Of a stretch of 5,503 nt of DNA, positions 1 through 5,160 are shown in pieces; the stretch's first letter is position 1, and each line of letters opens with the position of its first letter. The position numbers and the translations under genes are program-made. Source of the stretch: Candidatus Saccharibacteria bacterium UBA6039 (GTDB lineage Bacteria; Patescibacteriota; Saccharimonadia; Saccharimonadales; Saccharimonadaceae); contig DIZB01000009.1 of NCBI GenBank assembly GCA_002427805.1, forward strand, positions 1 through 5,503, read 5' to 3'. A model generated the notes under the pieces. It saw only the letters and a program-made list of their open reading frames with translations. It made no database searches and was not told the DNA's origin.

Positions 1-183
1 GAGCACGTTACAACGTATGAGGTTATCGAACATGCCACTATGCCTGTTATTATTGAGCGAGCACGTGCTCTTGCCCAGCCAGGTAGCGTTGTACTTCTTA
101 GCCCATCAAGTGCGAGCTTTGGACTCTTCAAAAACTACGCTGATCGCGGTGATCAGTTTGTTGCTGCAGTGAATGCTCTCTAG
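1..183 (+). CDS. murD: UDP-N-acetylmuramoylalanine--D-glutamate ligase, C-terminal 60 residues (5' end outside window)
   Basis: Frame 1 is open from the first base to a TAG at 181-183 and encodes the last 60 residues of a larger protein. The segment VVLLSPSSASFGLFKNYADRG is the C-terminal signature of MurD, usually of the form LLSPACASFDxFxNFxxRGxxF, followed by the short final helix (FVAAVNAL). MurD is the cytoplasmic ATP-dependent ligase that adds D-glutamate to UDP-MurNAc-L-Ala; the C-terminal domain binds the incoming D-Glu. Seen here: the motif and a natural stop. Known for the family: the reaction. The neighbouring convergent gene encodes glutamate racemase, which makes the D-Glu that MurD uses. 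The stop overlaps the murI stop, so no separate terminator fits between them. The N-terminal and central ATPase domains lie upstream of the window and cannot be checked. Confidence 0.88.
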   Translation, partial: EHVTTYEVIEHATMPVIIERARALAQPGSVVLLSPSSASFGLFKNYADRGDQFVAAVNAL

Positions 184-821
184 GTTATAAGACTTGTAAT
201 ACGTCTTGCGATGGCATCAGTTGGCTCAAGGACAGTGACGTTCGGTCCTGCCGTGTCGGCGATTTGTCGCTTAATCCAGTGATAGTGTGTACAACCAAGT
301 ACGATAACATCAACGTCCTGCTTTATGAGTGAACTCACAATTGATTCGATATCGAGTGTATTGGATTCATTATTTTCAATGGCACTGGCCCACAGTGAAC
401 AATCTGGTTCTATGACCTCGACGCCTTTTGCCCAGGTGTCTTTTAGCTCTTGGTAACGGGCGCTATGAAGCGTTCCAGGCGTTGCGCAGACCGCAATATG
501 TCCAGTACGCGTCATATGTGCAGCTGGTTTTACCATCGGTTCAATACCAATAAATAAAACGGTAGGGTAGCGCTCACGAAGTGTTCGTATGGCAACGGTG
601 GTTGCGGTATTACAGGCTATGACAATTGCATCGCATTTCATTGCAAGCAGTGGCTGGACAGCTGCGACCGTCAGATCGATAATTGCAGCCTCAGGCCGCG
701 ATCCATACGGTACATGTTCGTGATCATTGACCGATACAATTTTTGCCTCAGGGAGAAGCTCGTGAAGCTTAGTCGCCATGGCTTCACCGCCAATTCCAGA
801 ATCAAATACGCCAATTAACAT
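180..821 (-). CDS. murI: glutamate racemase, compact form (213 aa)
   Basis: This cytoplasmic enzyme interconverts L- and D-glutamate to supply D-Glu for peptidoglycan. Family hallmarks appear in order: DSGIGG at residues 7-12 with Asp7-Ser8, PYG at 38-40, ACNTAT with the first catalytic Cys70, IGIEPMVKPA at 91-100, ATPGT at 113-117, and LGCTHY with the second catalytic Cys177. Both cysteines of the two-base mechanism are present. The start at 819-821 is two residues before the first beta strand and lies 7 nt from an extended -10, so it is well placed. Length is odd: MurI is usually about 255-285 residues, and here only 36 residues follow Cys177, so the C-terminal helices that normally return to the first domain appear to be missing. 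His replaces the usual Pro after CTHY. The gene converges with murD and diverges from prfB. A broader Asp/Glu racemase role is possible, but MurI is the best call. Confidence 0.88.
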   Translation of the reverse strand: MLIGVFDSGIGGEAMATKLHELLPEAKIVSVNDHEHVPYGSRPEAAIIDLTVAAVQPLLAMKCDAIVIACNTATTVAIRTLRERYPTVLFIGIEPMVKPAAHMTRTGHIAVCATPGTLHSARYQELKDTWAKGVEVIEPDCSLWASAIENNESNTLDIESIVSSLIKQDVDVIVLGCTHYHWIKRQIADTAGPNVTVLEPTDAIARRITSLIT

Positions 822-828
822 AATTCAT

Positions 829-837
829 ATCATAGCA
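829..837 (-). promoter_or_regulatory. extended -10 promoter of murI, probably leaderless
   Basis: On the minus strand the sequence reads TGC-TATGAT, a good extended -10 (TGn plus TATnnT). Seven nucleotides separate it from the murI ATG, so transcription would begin at or next to the A of the start codon. No Shine-Dalgarno site fits in the gap. No good -35 is seen: the bases at 852-857 read TCTCAA on this strand. Confidence 0.6.
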
Positions 838-862
838 CCGATTATTCTAGATTGAGACATGC

Positions 863-871
863 TGGTATAGT
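863..871 (+). promoter_or_regulatory. extended -10 promoter of prfB
   Basis: TGG-TATAGT is an extended -10 ending 9 nt before the prfB ATG. A start about 7 nt downstream would give a transcript with 0-3 leader bases. AGGGAG at 872-877 resembles a Shine-Dalgarno sequence, but it sits only 3 nt from the ATG and would lie largely upstream of the predicted +1. No convincing -35 is present; 843-848 reads TATTCT at 17-bp spacing. The region is shared with the divergent murI promoter. Confidence 0.55.
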
Positions 872-880
872 AGGGAGAGT

Positions 881-1972
881 ATGCAACCTCTATTAAAACG
901 GATTACAATCTTATCTACTCAACTCGATGCAGCCTTCGAAAGGTTAAAAATAGCTGACAAGCAAGTCTCAATTGACGCGCTCGAAGATCAACTTATGGCA
1001 CCAGAAGTCTGGAATAATCCAACTGATGCCCAGGCCATGTCAAAGCAGCTAGCGGCTCTTGTCTCGATGGTCGAACCATGGACGACGCTCCAAGCTCAAG
1101 TAGGTGATATGGCCGAACTTATAGGTATGGGTGATAGCAGTTTAGAAAAGGAATTTGATGGTCAGGTAAGTGCCCTTGAAAAAGAGTTCGAGACGAGGCG
1201 CAAAGACCTACTTCTTAATGGTCCGCTCGATGATCATAACGCAATTCTGCGTCTCAGTGCTGGCGTAGGCGGTACTGATGCTCAAGACTGGACGCAGATG
1301 TTAGAGCGAATGTATCTACGTTTTGCTGAAAAACATGCTATGAGCACGTCAATTGTCGAGCGTTCTGCGGGTGAAGAAGCCGGTATCAAGTCTGTTGTTA
1401 TTGAAGTGACCGGCTCCTTTGCTTACGGGAAGCTCAAGAGCGAACACGGCGTACATAGGCTTGTGCGTTTAAGCCCGTTTAACAGTGATAACCTACGCCA
1501 AACAAGCTTTGCGCTGGTTGAAGTACTGCCGCAAATTGATACGCCAGATGAAGTTGTTATTGACGATAAAGATCTCAAGATTGATGTCTACCGCGCTGGT
1601 GGTCATGGTGGCCAATCGGTCAATACAACGGATAGTGCAGTGCGTGTGACGCACATTCCAACCGGCATTGTTGTGGCGATTCAAAATGAACGTAGCCAGC
1701 TTCAAAACCGCGAAACAGCCATGAAGATTCTACGCTCCAAGCTCGCCCAGCTCCAACTTGAACAACACGCTGCAAATATTAGCGATCTTCAGGCGGGGGA
1801 GTCGGCCAACTGGGGATCTCAGATTCGAAACTACGTGCTACATCCATATACGATGGTAAAAGACACCCGCACCAAGCACGAAGACCGTGATACTTCGGGT
1901 GTTCTTGACGGCAAACTAGATGATTTTATCAACGCCTATCTCGAGTACACACAAAATACAGACGATATCTAA
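881..1972 (+). CDS. prfB: peptide chain release factor 2 (RF2)
   Basis: RF2 recognises UAA and UGA stop codons on the ribosome and triggers release of the finished protein. The 363-residue length is normal. The N-terminal helical domain holds the family pattern around PEVWNNPTDAQ (41-51). The stop-codon tripeptide SPF is at 198-200 in RLSPFNSDNLRQTSF, which marks RF2 rather than RF1 (PxT). The catalytic loop GGHGGQSVNTTDSAVR has GGQ at 243-245, whose Gln helps hydrolyse peptidyl-tRNA. The C-terminal SQIRNYVLHPYTMVKD stretch is also typical. ATG 881 is chosen because an extended -10 lies directly upstream and the N-terminus matches the usual length. Many bacteria control prfB by a +1 frameshift at an in-frame UGA at codon 26. 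Here the frame is continuous and codon 26 is GAC (Asp), so that autoregulation is absent. Next to ftsEX, as in many Gram-positive bacteria. Confidence 0.96.
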   Translation: MQPLLKRITILSTQLDAAFERLKIADKQVSIDALEDQLMAPEVWNNPTDAQAMSKQLAALVSMVEPWTTLQAQVGDMAELIGMGDSSLEKEFDGQVSALEKEFETRRKDLLLNGPLDDHNAILRLSAGVGGTDAQDWTQMLERMYLRFAEKHAMSTSIVERSAGEEAGIKSVVIEVTGSFAYGKLKSEHGVHRLVRLSPFNSDNLRQTSFALVEVLPQIDTPDEVVIDDKDLKIDVYRAGGHGGQSVNTTDSAVRVTHIPTGIVVAIQNERSQLQNRETAMKILRSKLAQLQLEQHAANISDLQAGESANWGSQIRNYVLHPYTMVKDTRTKHEDRDTSGVLDGKLDDFINAYLEYTQNTDDI

Positions 1973-1982
1973 ACCGTGTTTA

Positions 1983-2008
1983 GAGATACGTGCTACGTTA
2001 TGTATCTC
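1983..2008 (+). other. small hairpin just after prfB
   Basis: GAGATAC (1983-1989) pairs with GTATCTC (2002-2008). Two G-U pairs and one A-U pair can lengthen the stem inward, leaving a loop near 1993-1998. It begins 11 nt after the prfB stop. No T-run follows, so it is not a classical terminator; it could protect the 3' end of the mRNA. Its right arm overlaps an alternative short stem, CTCC 2006-2009 with GGAG 2014-2017. Confidence 0.4.
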
Positions 2009-2021
2009 CTGGTGGAGGTTC

Positions 2022-2052
2022 ATCTTAAAAAGGGTCCGTCCTTTCTTAAGAT
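2022..2052 (+). terminator. 13-bp hairpin in the prfB-ftsE spacer, possible prfB terminator
   Basis: ATCTTAA (2022-2028) pairs perfectly with TTAAGAT (2046-2052). After one bulged C (2045) the stem continues as AAAGGG (2029-2034) with TCCTTT (2039-2044), ending in a G-U pair and the four-base loop TCCG. The stem is clear, but the downstream bases are A-rich (ATAAAACTC) with no T-tract. Intrinsic termination is therefore uncertain; RNA processing or 3'-end protection fits equally well. The following gene has its own promoter, consistent with transcription of prfB ending in this spacer. Confidence 0.4.
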
Positions 2053-2078
2053 AAAACTCAGAAAATGAAAAACAAAAA

Positions 2079-2118
2079 CGAAAAGCAGTATTCAATTTCT
2101 CTCTGCCAGGGCTTTTCG
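2079..2118. repeat. inverted repeat upstream of the ftsE promoter
   Basis: CGAAAAGC (2079-2086) and GCTTTTCG (2111-2118) are perfect 8-bp inverted arms, 24 bp apart. The right arm covers the -35 position of the ftsE promoter, so a dimeric regulator is conceivable. Read on the minus strand, the repeat is followed by a T-rich tract (complement of 2061-2078), resembling a terminator for antisense transcription. The loop is long for that. No minus-strand gene lies nearby. Function is unknown. Confidence 0.4.
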
Positions 2119-2130
2119 AGGCGGCGCTTA

Positions 2131-2139
2131 TGCTATAAT
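2131..2139 (+). promoter_or_regulatory. consensus extended -10 promoter of ftsEX, probably leaderless
   Basis: TGC-TATAAT is a perfect extended -10. It ends 10 nt before the ATG at 2150, placing the transcript start within about 0-4 nt of that codon. It overlaps the more upstream in-frame ATG at 2138, which would therefore not be in the mRNA. The -35 position (2111-2116, GCTTTT) is weak. The 12 bases at 2125-2136 recur exactly in the promoter of the CHAP hydrolase gene. Confidence 0.7.
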
Positions 2140-2149
2140 GGGGGCAGAA

Positions 2150-2833
2150 ATGATACTGCTAGATAGGGTTACGAAATCGTATGGCAAGGATACAACACCT
2201 GCCATAAATCGCATGAGCTTGTTTATCGAGCCCAGGGAATTTGTGATCCTTGTTGGTACCAGTGGGGCAGGTAAGTCAACACTGTTGAAGCTCCTGACGC
2301 GTGAAGAAAAACCAACCAGTGGCAAGATTGTTGTTGGTGGAATTGATTACGACACACTGAAAGACAGCCACATTCCACTTCTGCGTCGTAAAATTGGCGT
2401 GGTGTTTCAGGACTTTAAGCTTTTGCCTCAACGCACCGTGTTTGAAAACATCGCTTTTGCACTTGAAATTGCTGGGATGACCAGTCGTGAAATTAAAAAC
2501 ACTGTACCGAAAGTGATCGAACTTGTCGGCCTTACAGGCAAAGAAAAGCAGTTTCCACACCAACTTTCTGGTGGTGAGCGTCAGCGCGTAGCGATTGCTC
2601 GTGCGGTTGTACGACAGCCAAAAATTTTGATTGCCGACGAGCCAACTGGCAATCTTGACCCAAAGCACAGTTGGGATATCGTGCGACTCCTCGAGAAGAT
2701 TAATAAATATGGCACGACGGTTCTTTTAACAACTCATAACGTTGATATTGTGAATAAGCTCAAAAAGCGGGTGATTACACTCGAGCATGGCAAGATCACG
2801 AGCGATCAATCAGTAGGAAGTTATAGGCAGTAA
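2150..2833 (+). CDS. ftsE: cell division ATP-binding protein FtsE
   Basis: FtsE is the cytoplasmic ATPase of the FtsEX complex, an ABC-type machine that transmits ATP hydrolysis across the membrane to activate peptidoglycan hydrolases. From ATG 2150 the protein has 227 residues, normal for the family. Visible motifs: A-loop Tyr11 in VTKSYG, Walker A GTSGAGKST (36-44), Q-loop Gln87 in VFQDFKLL, ABC signature LSGGERQ (139-145), Walker B ILIADEP with Glu164, D-loop GNLD (167-170) and switch His196 in TTH. FQDFKLLPQRTVFENIAFAL is characteristic of FtsE compared with other ABC ATPases. A longer reading from ATG 2138 adds MGAE, but that codon overlaps the -10 box, and FtsE proteins normally begin MIxLxxVxKxY, so 2150 is preferred. 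The stop is 2 bp before ftsX, implying co-transcription and coupled translation. Confidence 0.95.
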   Translation: MILLDRVTKSYGKDTTPAINRMSLFIEPREFVILVGTSGAGKSTLLKLLTREEKPTSGKIVVGGIDYDTLKDSHIPLLRRKIGVVFQDFKLLPQRTVFENIAFALEIAGMTSREIKNTVPKVIELVGLTGKEKQFPHQLSGGERQRVAIARAVVRQPKILIADEPTGNLDPKHSWDIVRLLEKINKYGTTVLLTTHNVDIVNKLKKRVITLEHGKITSDQSVGSYRQ

Positions 2834-2835
2834 AT

Positions 2836-3813
2836 ATGGCAAAGAAACAGACCGCAAAGGGCCTTGCCCGCCAAAAGCTAAACCGTCGCAAATGGTTGAC
2901 ATTTTTCCGTATGTGTCGCTATGGGGTAAACAATTTTTCCCGTAATGCGTGGCTTACGATTGCTGCAACCGCGGTGATGACAATTACACTCCTGATCATT
3001 TTTACCGCTGTCGCTTCACACTTGATCTTAGGTGACACAATTAGTCAGCTTCGCGATAAAGTAGACATGTCGATTTATCTTAAAACCGATACGACTGATG
3101 CACAAGCTAACGCTGTTAAGGCGGAGTTACTGAATCTAAAATCGGTACGTACGGTTACCTATGTCAATTCAGCTGATGCACGTAAGCAGATTGCTGACAT
3201 TCACAAGAACGATGTCGCATATTTGGACGCACTTAATGAGGCAACTAACGCGAATCCAGGTATCTTGCACGTTAATATCAAAGACATTAATAATACCAGT
3301 GAACTGAGCCACTTTGTCGATACGAACGAGTTGGTAAAACCTTTACTTGACCCAAAGTTTCCACCAACTTTTGCTGGTGAACGCAAGCTTGCTATCGAGC
3401 AAATTGGTCATGGCGCAACGTTTGCACAGCAGGTTGGCATAGGAGCGAGTCTTGTCTTTGTCGCTGTCTCATCACTGATTATCTTTAATACTATTCGTAT
3501 GGCTATCTTTAACCGCAAGGAAGAGATTCAGATGATGAAACTCATCGGTGCTGACAAGTCGTTCATTCGTGGACCATTTATCGTTGAAGCGATTGTTTAT
3601 GGATTTATTGCAGCGCTTATCGCCACAGGGATCGGCTTTGCGGCATTATATGCAGCCGCTCCTAGCCTAGAGAGCTATTTCGTTGTAGAGCCGACGATTC
3701 ACCTTGCTACTCTGTACATTGGTTTTGTCGTACTAGGCATGATTATTATCGGTGCAATCATTGGCGTTGTCTCATCACTACTTGCTACTCAGCGTTATCT
3801 CAAGATCTCATAA
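2836..3813 (+). CDS. ftsX: cell division protein FtsX, permease-like subunit
   Basis: FtsX is the membrane partner of FtsE. It is not thought to transport; its large outer loop binds and switches on cell-wall hydrolases. The 325-residue protein shows the family topology: a basic cytoplasmic N-terminus (1-39), TM1 about 40-66, a large extracytoplasmic domain about 67-199, TM2 about 200-222, TM3 about 247-275 and TM4 about 291-316. The conserved cytoplasmic segment after TM2, NTIRMAIFNRKEEIQMMKLIGA (218-239), is a strong FtsX signature and lies where FtsE docks. The start 2 nt after the ftsE stop has only a weak AGG at 2825-2827, so translational coupling is likely. The next gene encodes a coiled-coil CHAP hydrolase, matching the FtsEX-PcsB and FtsEX-CwlO pairings known in Firmicutes. 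Direct partnership is inferred from position and architecture. Confidence 0.94.
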   Translation: MAKKQTAKGLARQKLNRRKWLTFFRMCRYGVNNFSRNAWLTIAATAVMTITLLIIFTAVASHLILGDTISQLRDKVDMSIYLKTDTTDAQANAVKAELLNLKSVRTVTYVNSADARKQIADIHKNDVAYLDALNEATNANPGILHVNIKDINNTSELSHFVDTNELVKPLLDPKFPPTFAGERKLAIEQIGHGATFAQQVGIGASLVFVAVSSLIIFNTIRMAIFNRKEEIQMMKLIGADKSFIRGPFIVEAIVYGFIAALIATGIGFAALYAAAPSLESYFVVEPTIHLATLYIGFVVLGMIIIGAIIGVVSSLLATQRYLKIS

Positions 3814-3825
3814 GAGGTCATAAAC

Positions 3826-3855
3826 TTGACATTGTAATATCGCTTATGCTATGGT
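3826..3855 (+). promoter_or_regulatory. near-consensus promoter of the CHAP hydrolase gene
   Basis: A perfect -35 TTGACA (3826-3831), an 18-bp spacer and an extended -10 TGC-TATGGT (3847-3855) make this the strongest promoter in the window. It lies 12 bp after the ftsX stop. The gap to ATG 3864 is 8 nt, so the mRNA would be nearly leaderless. The earlier ATG at 3858 is only 2 nt from the -10 and would lie upstream of the transcript start. The 12-mer at 3841-3852 is identical to 2125-2136 in the ftsE promoter. Confidence 0.78.
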
Positions 3856-3863
3856 AGATGCAT

Positions 3864-5069
3864 ATGAAACTGCGTTCCACCACACCAGCTTCAATCTCGT
3901 TTATGGGCAAAGCCCTACTTGTCGTTTCGGTAGTCGTTATGGCGTTCGCAACACCTGTTCAGCTCGCTGGTAAAGCCTTTGCGGATCAATACGACGACCA
4001 AATTAACGCGCTTCAAGCACAGATTAACAGCTACAATGCTCAAGCAAAGGTGCTTGCAGGTCAGGTAGCCACGTTACAGGGAGCAGTGAGTCAACTCCAA
4101 GATCAAATCAATGCAACCCAATCTCAAATTGATCTCTCTCAGGCACAATATGATAAATTGGTTGCTCAAATTGCCGATACTGAAAAGAAAATCAAAGACA
4201 ACCAGGATGCACTAGGGGACACCATTGCTAATCTATACGTTGATCAGTCAGTGACGCCACTTGAACTGATTGCGAGCAGCAAAAATATTAGTGACTTCCT
4301 TGATAAGCAGGAATATCGCAACTCGATTCGTGATCAACTGACTGCAACGATTTCCCAGATTAAAGATCTCAAAACGCAGCTTGATAAGCAAAAAACAGAT
4401 ATCGCTGATGTACTTGCTAAGCAAAATGCTCAAAAGGTATCACTCGACGCGAGTCGTGCTCAGCAACAAACACTGCTTAATCAGACACAGGGCCAAGAGG
4501 CTGCATACCAACAGCTCATTTCTGCCAGCCAACAAAAGCTCAACGATGCAGCCAACGCACAAAAAGCATATTATCAGAGCCTCATCAATAGTGGTCGTAA
4601 CGCAAGTTCAGGCGTTAGCGGCAGCTTTCAGTGGCAGAACTTAACGCCTAATAATGGTGCTGGTGGTTGTGGCGGTGGATATCCTTACTGTCAAGCAAAA
4701 GACACGGTTATTGATTCGTGGCAGCTTTATAACCGTGAATGTGTGAGTTACGTTGCGTGGGCGCTCTCAGCACGCTTTAATAGGTATGTTGGTAGCTTCA
4801 ATGGTCAGGGTAACGCGCAGGACTGGCCATATAGCGCGCCTGCCTACAGTGGTGCCGTCCGGGTGTATGATCCACAGCCAGGAGATGCTGTTATCTTACC
4901 TGGTGGCACAAGCTTCTCGCCAATAGGCCACGCTATGATTGTTGAGTCGCCAGTTTCAAGTGATGGTTGGATCCACGTGAGCCAATATAATTTCTACGGA
5001 ACTGGCCAATACAGTACAATGGACATTCGCAACTCAGGTATTATCTTGCTCCGTTTCCAGAGTAATTAA
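3864..5069 (+). CDS. secreted coiled-coil peptidoglycan hydrolase with C-terminal CHAP domain (PcsB/CwlO-like architecture)
   Basis: Predicted to cut peptidoglycan outside the membrane under FtsEX control. From ATG 3864 it has 401 residues. A signal peptide has a basic start (MKLR), a hydrophobic core near 17-34 and a likely signal peptidase I site after AFA (residue 40). Two long Gln/Ala/Asp-rich coiled-coil stretches follow, about 44-125 and 155-240, separated by a helix with a TPLELIASSKNISDFL motif, typical of PcsB-type hydrolases. A Ser/Gly-rich linker leads to the CHAP domain (about 270-401), with catalytic Cys293 in NRECVSYVAW, His356 in GHAMIVE and probable third residue Asn376 in SQYNF. 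CHAP enzymes act as amidases or endopeptidases; which bond is cut here cannot be told. Cys269 and Cys276 flank a Gly-rich turn and might form a disulfide. ATG 3858 is in frame but too close to the -10. Own promoter, 50 bp after ftsX. Confidence 0.9.
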   Translation: MKLRSTTPASISFMGKALLVVSVVVMAFATPVQLAGKAFADQYDDQINALQAQINSYNAQAKVLAGQVATLQGAVSQLQDQINATQSQIDLSQAQYDKLVAQIADTEKKIKDNQDALGDTIANLYVDQSVTPLELIASSKNISDFLDKQEYRNSIRDQLTATISQIKDLKTQLDKQKTDIADVLAKQNAQKVSLDASRAQQQTLLNQTQGQEAAYQQLISASQQKLNDAANAQKAYYQSLINSGRNASSGVSGSFQWQNLTPNNGAGGCGGGYPYCQAKDTVIDSWQLYNRECVSYVAWALSARFNRYVGSFNGQGNAQDWPYSAPAYSGAVRVYDPQPGDAVILPGGTSFSPIGHAMIVESPVSSDGWIHVSQYNFYGTGQYSTMDIRNSGIILLRFQSN

Positions 5070-5083
5070 AGCTTACAAAAAGC

Positions 5084-5126
5084 ATAAGTTCTATAGCGCA
5101 CTTAGTAATGAGTGCGCTATACTTAT
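5084..5126. terminator. strong hairpin / inverted repeat between hydrolase and protease genes
   Basis: TATAGCGCACT (5092-5102) and AGTGCGCTATA (5111-5121) are perfect 11-bp arms around an 8-nt loop. Beyond a 3-nt bulge (5089-5091), ATAAG (5084-5088) pairs with CTTAT (5122-5126), giving 16 pairs in all. It starts 15 nt after the hydrolase stop, where a terminator is expected. However, no T-run follows on the plus strand; a five-T run occurs on the minus-strand side (complement of 5077-5081). The right arm contains the probable -10 of the next gene, so an operator function is also possible. Confidence 0.5.
5118..5123 (+). promoter_or_regulatory. putative -10 box for the S41 protease gene
   Basis: TATACT is a good -10 hexamer lying inside the right arm of the inverted repeat. 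Unlike the other promoters here, it has no TGn extension and lies 37 nt before the ATG, leaving a leader of about 30 nt. No clear -35 is visible at 16-18 bp spacing. Confidence 0.4.
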
Positions 5127-5149
5127 AGGGAATTAAAATGCCGACAAAT

Positions 5150-5155
5150 AGGGGA
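5150..5155 (+). promoter_or_regulatory. Shine-Dalgarno site of the S41 protease gene
   Basis: AGGGGA lies 5 nt before ATG 5161, a usable Shine-Dalgarno spacing. It supports this start over the ATG at 5138, whose frame ends after eight codons. Most other gene starts in this window have no room for such a site. Confidence 0.55.
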
Positions 5156-5160
5156 AATCC

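Noticed and set aside
852..857. TTGAGA as a -35 box for prfB
   Set aside because: Only 8 bp separate it from the TATAGT -10; a working spacer is about 16-18 bp.
1493..1705. 70-aa minus-strand ORF inside prfB
   Set aside because: It lies wholly within the conserved RF2 catalytic region, has no recognisable motif and no promoter next to its start.
2011..2044. Possible T-box leader, from GGTGGAGG and GGGTCCGTCC fragments
   Set aside because: The T-box core and specifier stem are absent, and the downstream gene is not an aminoacyl-tRNA or amino-acid gene.
2065..2166. 33-codon ORF (begins MKNKNEKQYS) in the prfB-ftsE spacer
   Set aside because: It runs through the ftsE promoter and into ftsE, has no good promoter or ribosome site and reads across the inverted repeat; probably chance.
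2128..2668. Two minus-strand ORFs (2128-2325 and 2276-2668) opposite ftsE
   Set aside because: They are antisense to the Walker A and signature regions of a clear FtsE; their composition is what the complement of a real gene gives.
3201..3386. 61-aa minus-strand ORF inside ftsX
   Set aside because: Antisense to the FtsX outer loop; no promoter or motif.
4248..4644. Minus-strand ORF 4248-4433 and plus-strand ORF 4381-4644 inside the CHAP hydrolase gene
   Set aside because: Both are out-of-frame readings of the repetitive coiled-coil region, with no similarity to known proteins that I recognise.
5081..5088. Minus-strand CTTATGCT resembling the shared promoter 12-mer
   Set aside because: It is followed by TTTTG, not TAT, and no minus-strand gene begins nearby; an 8-base match is likely chance.
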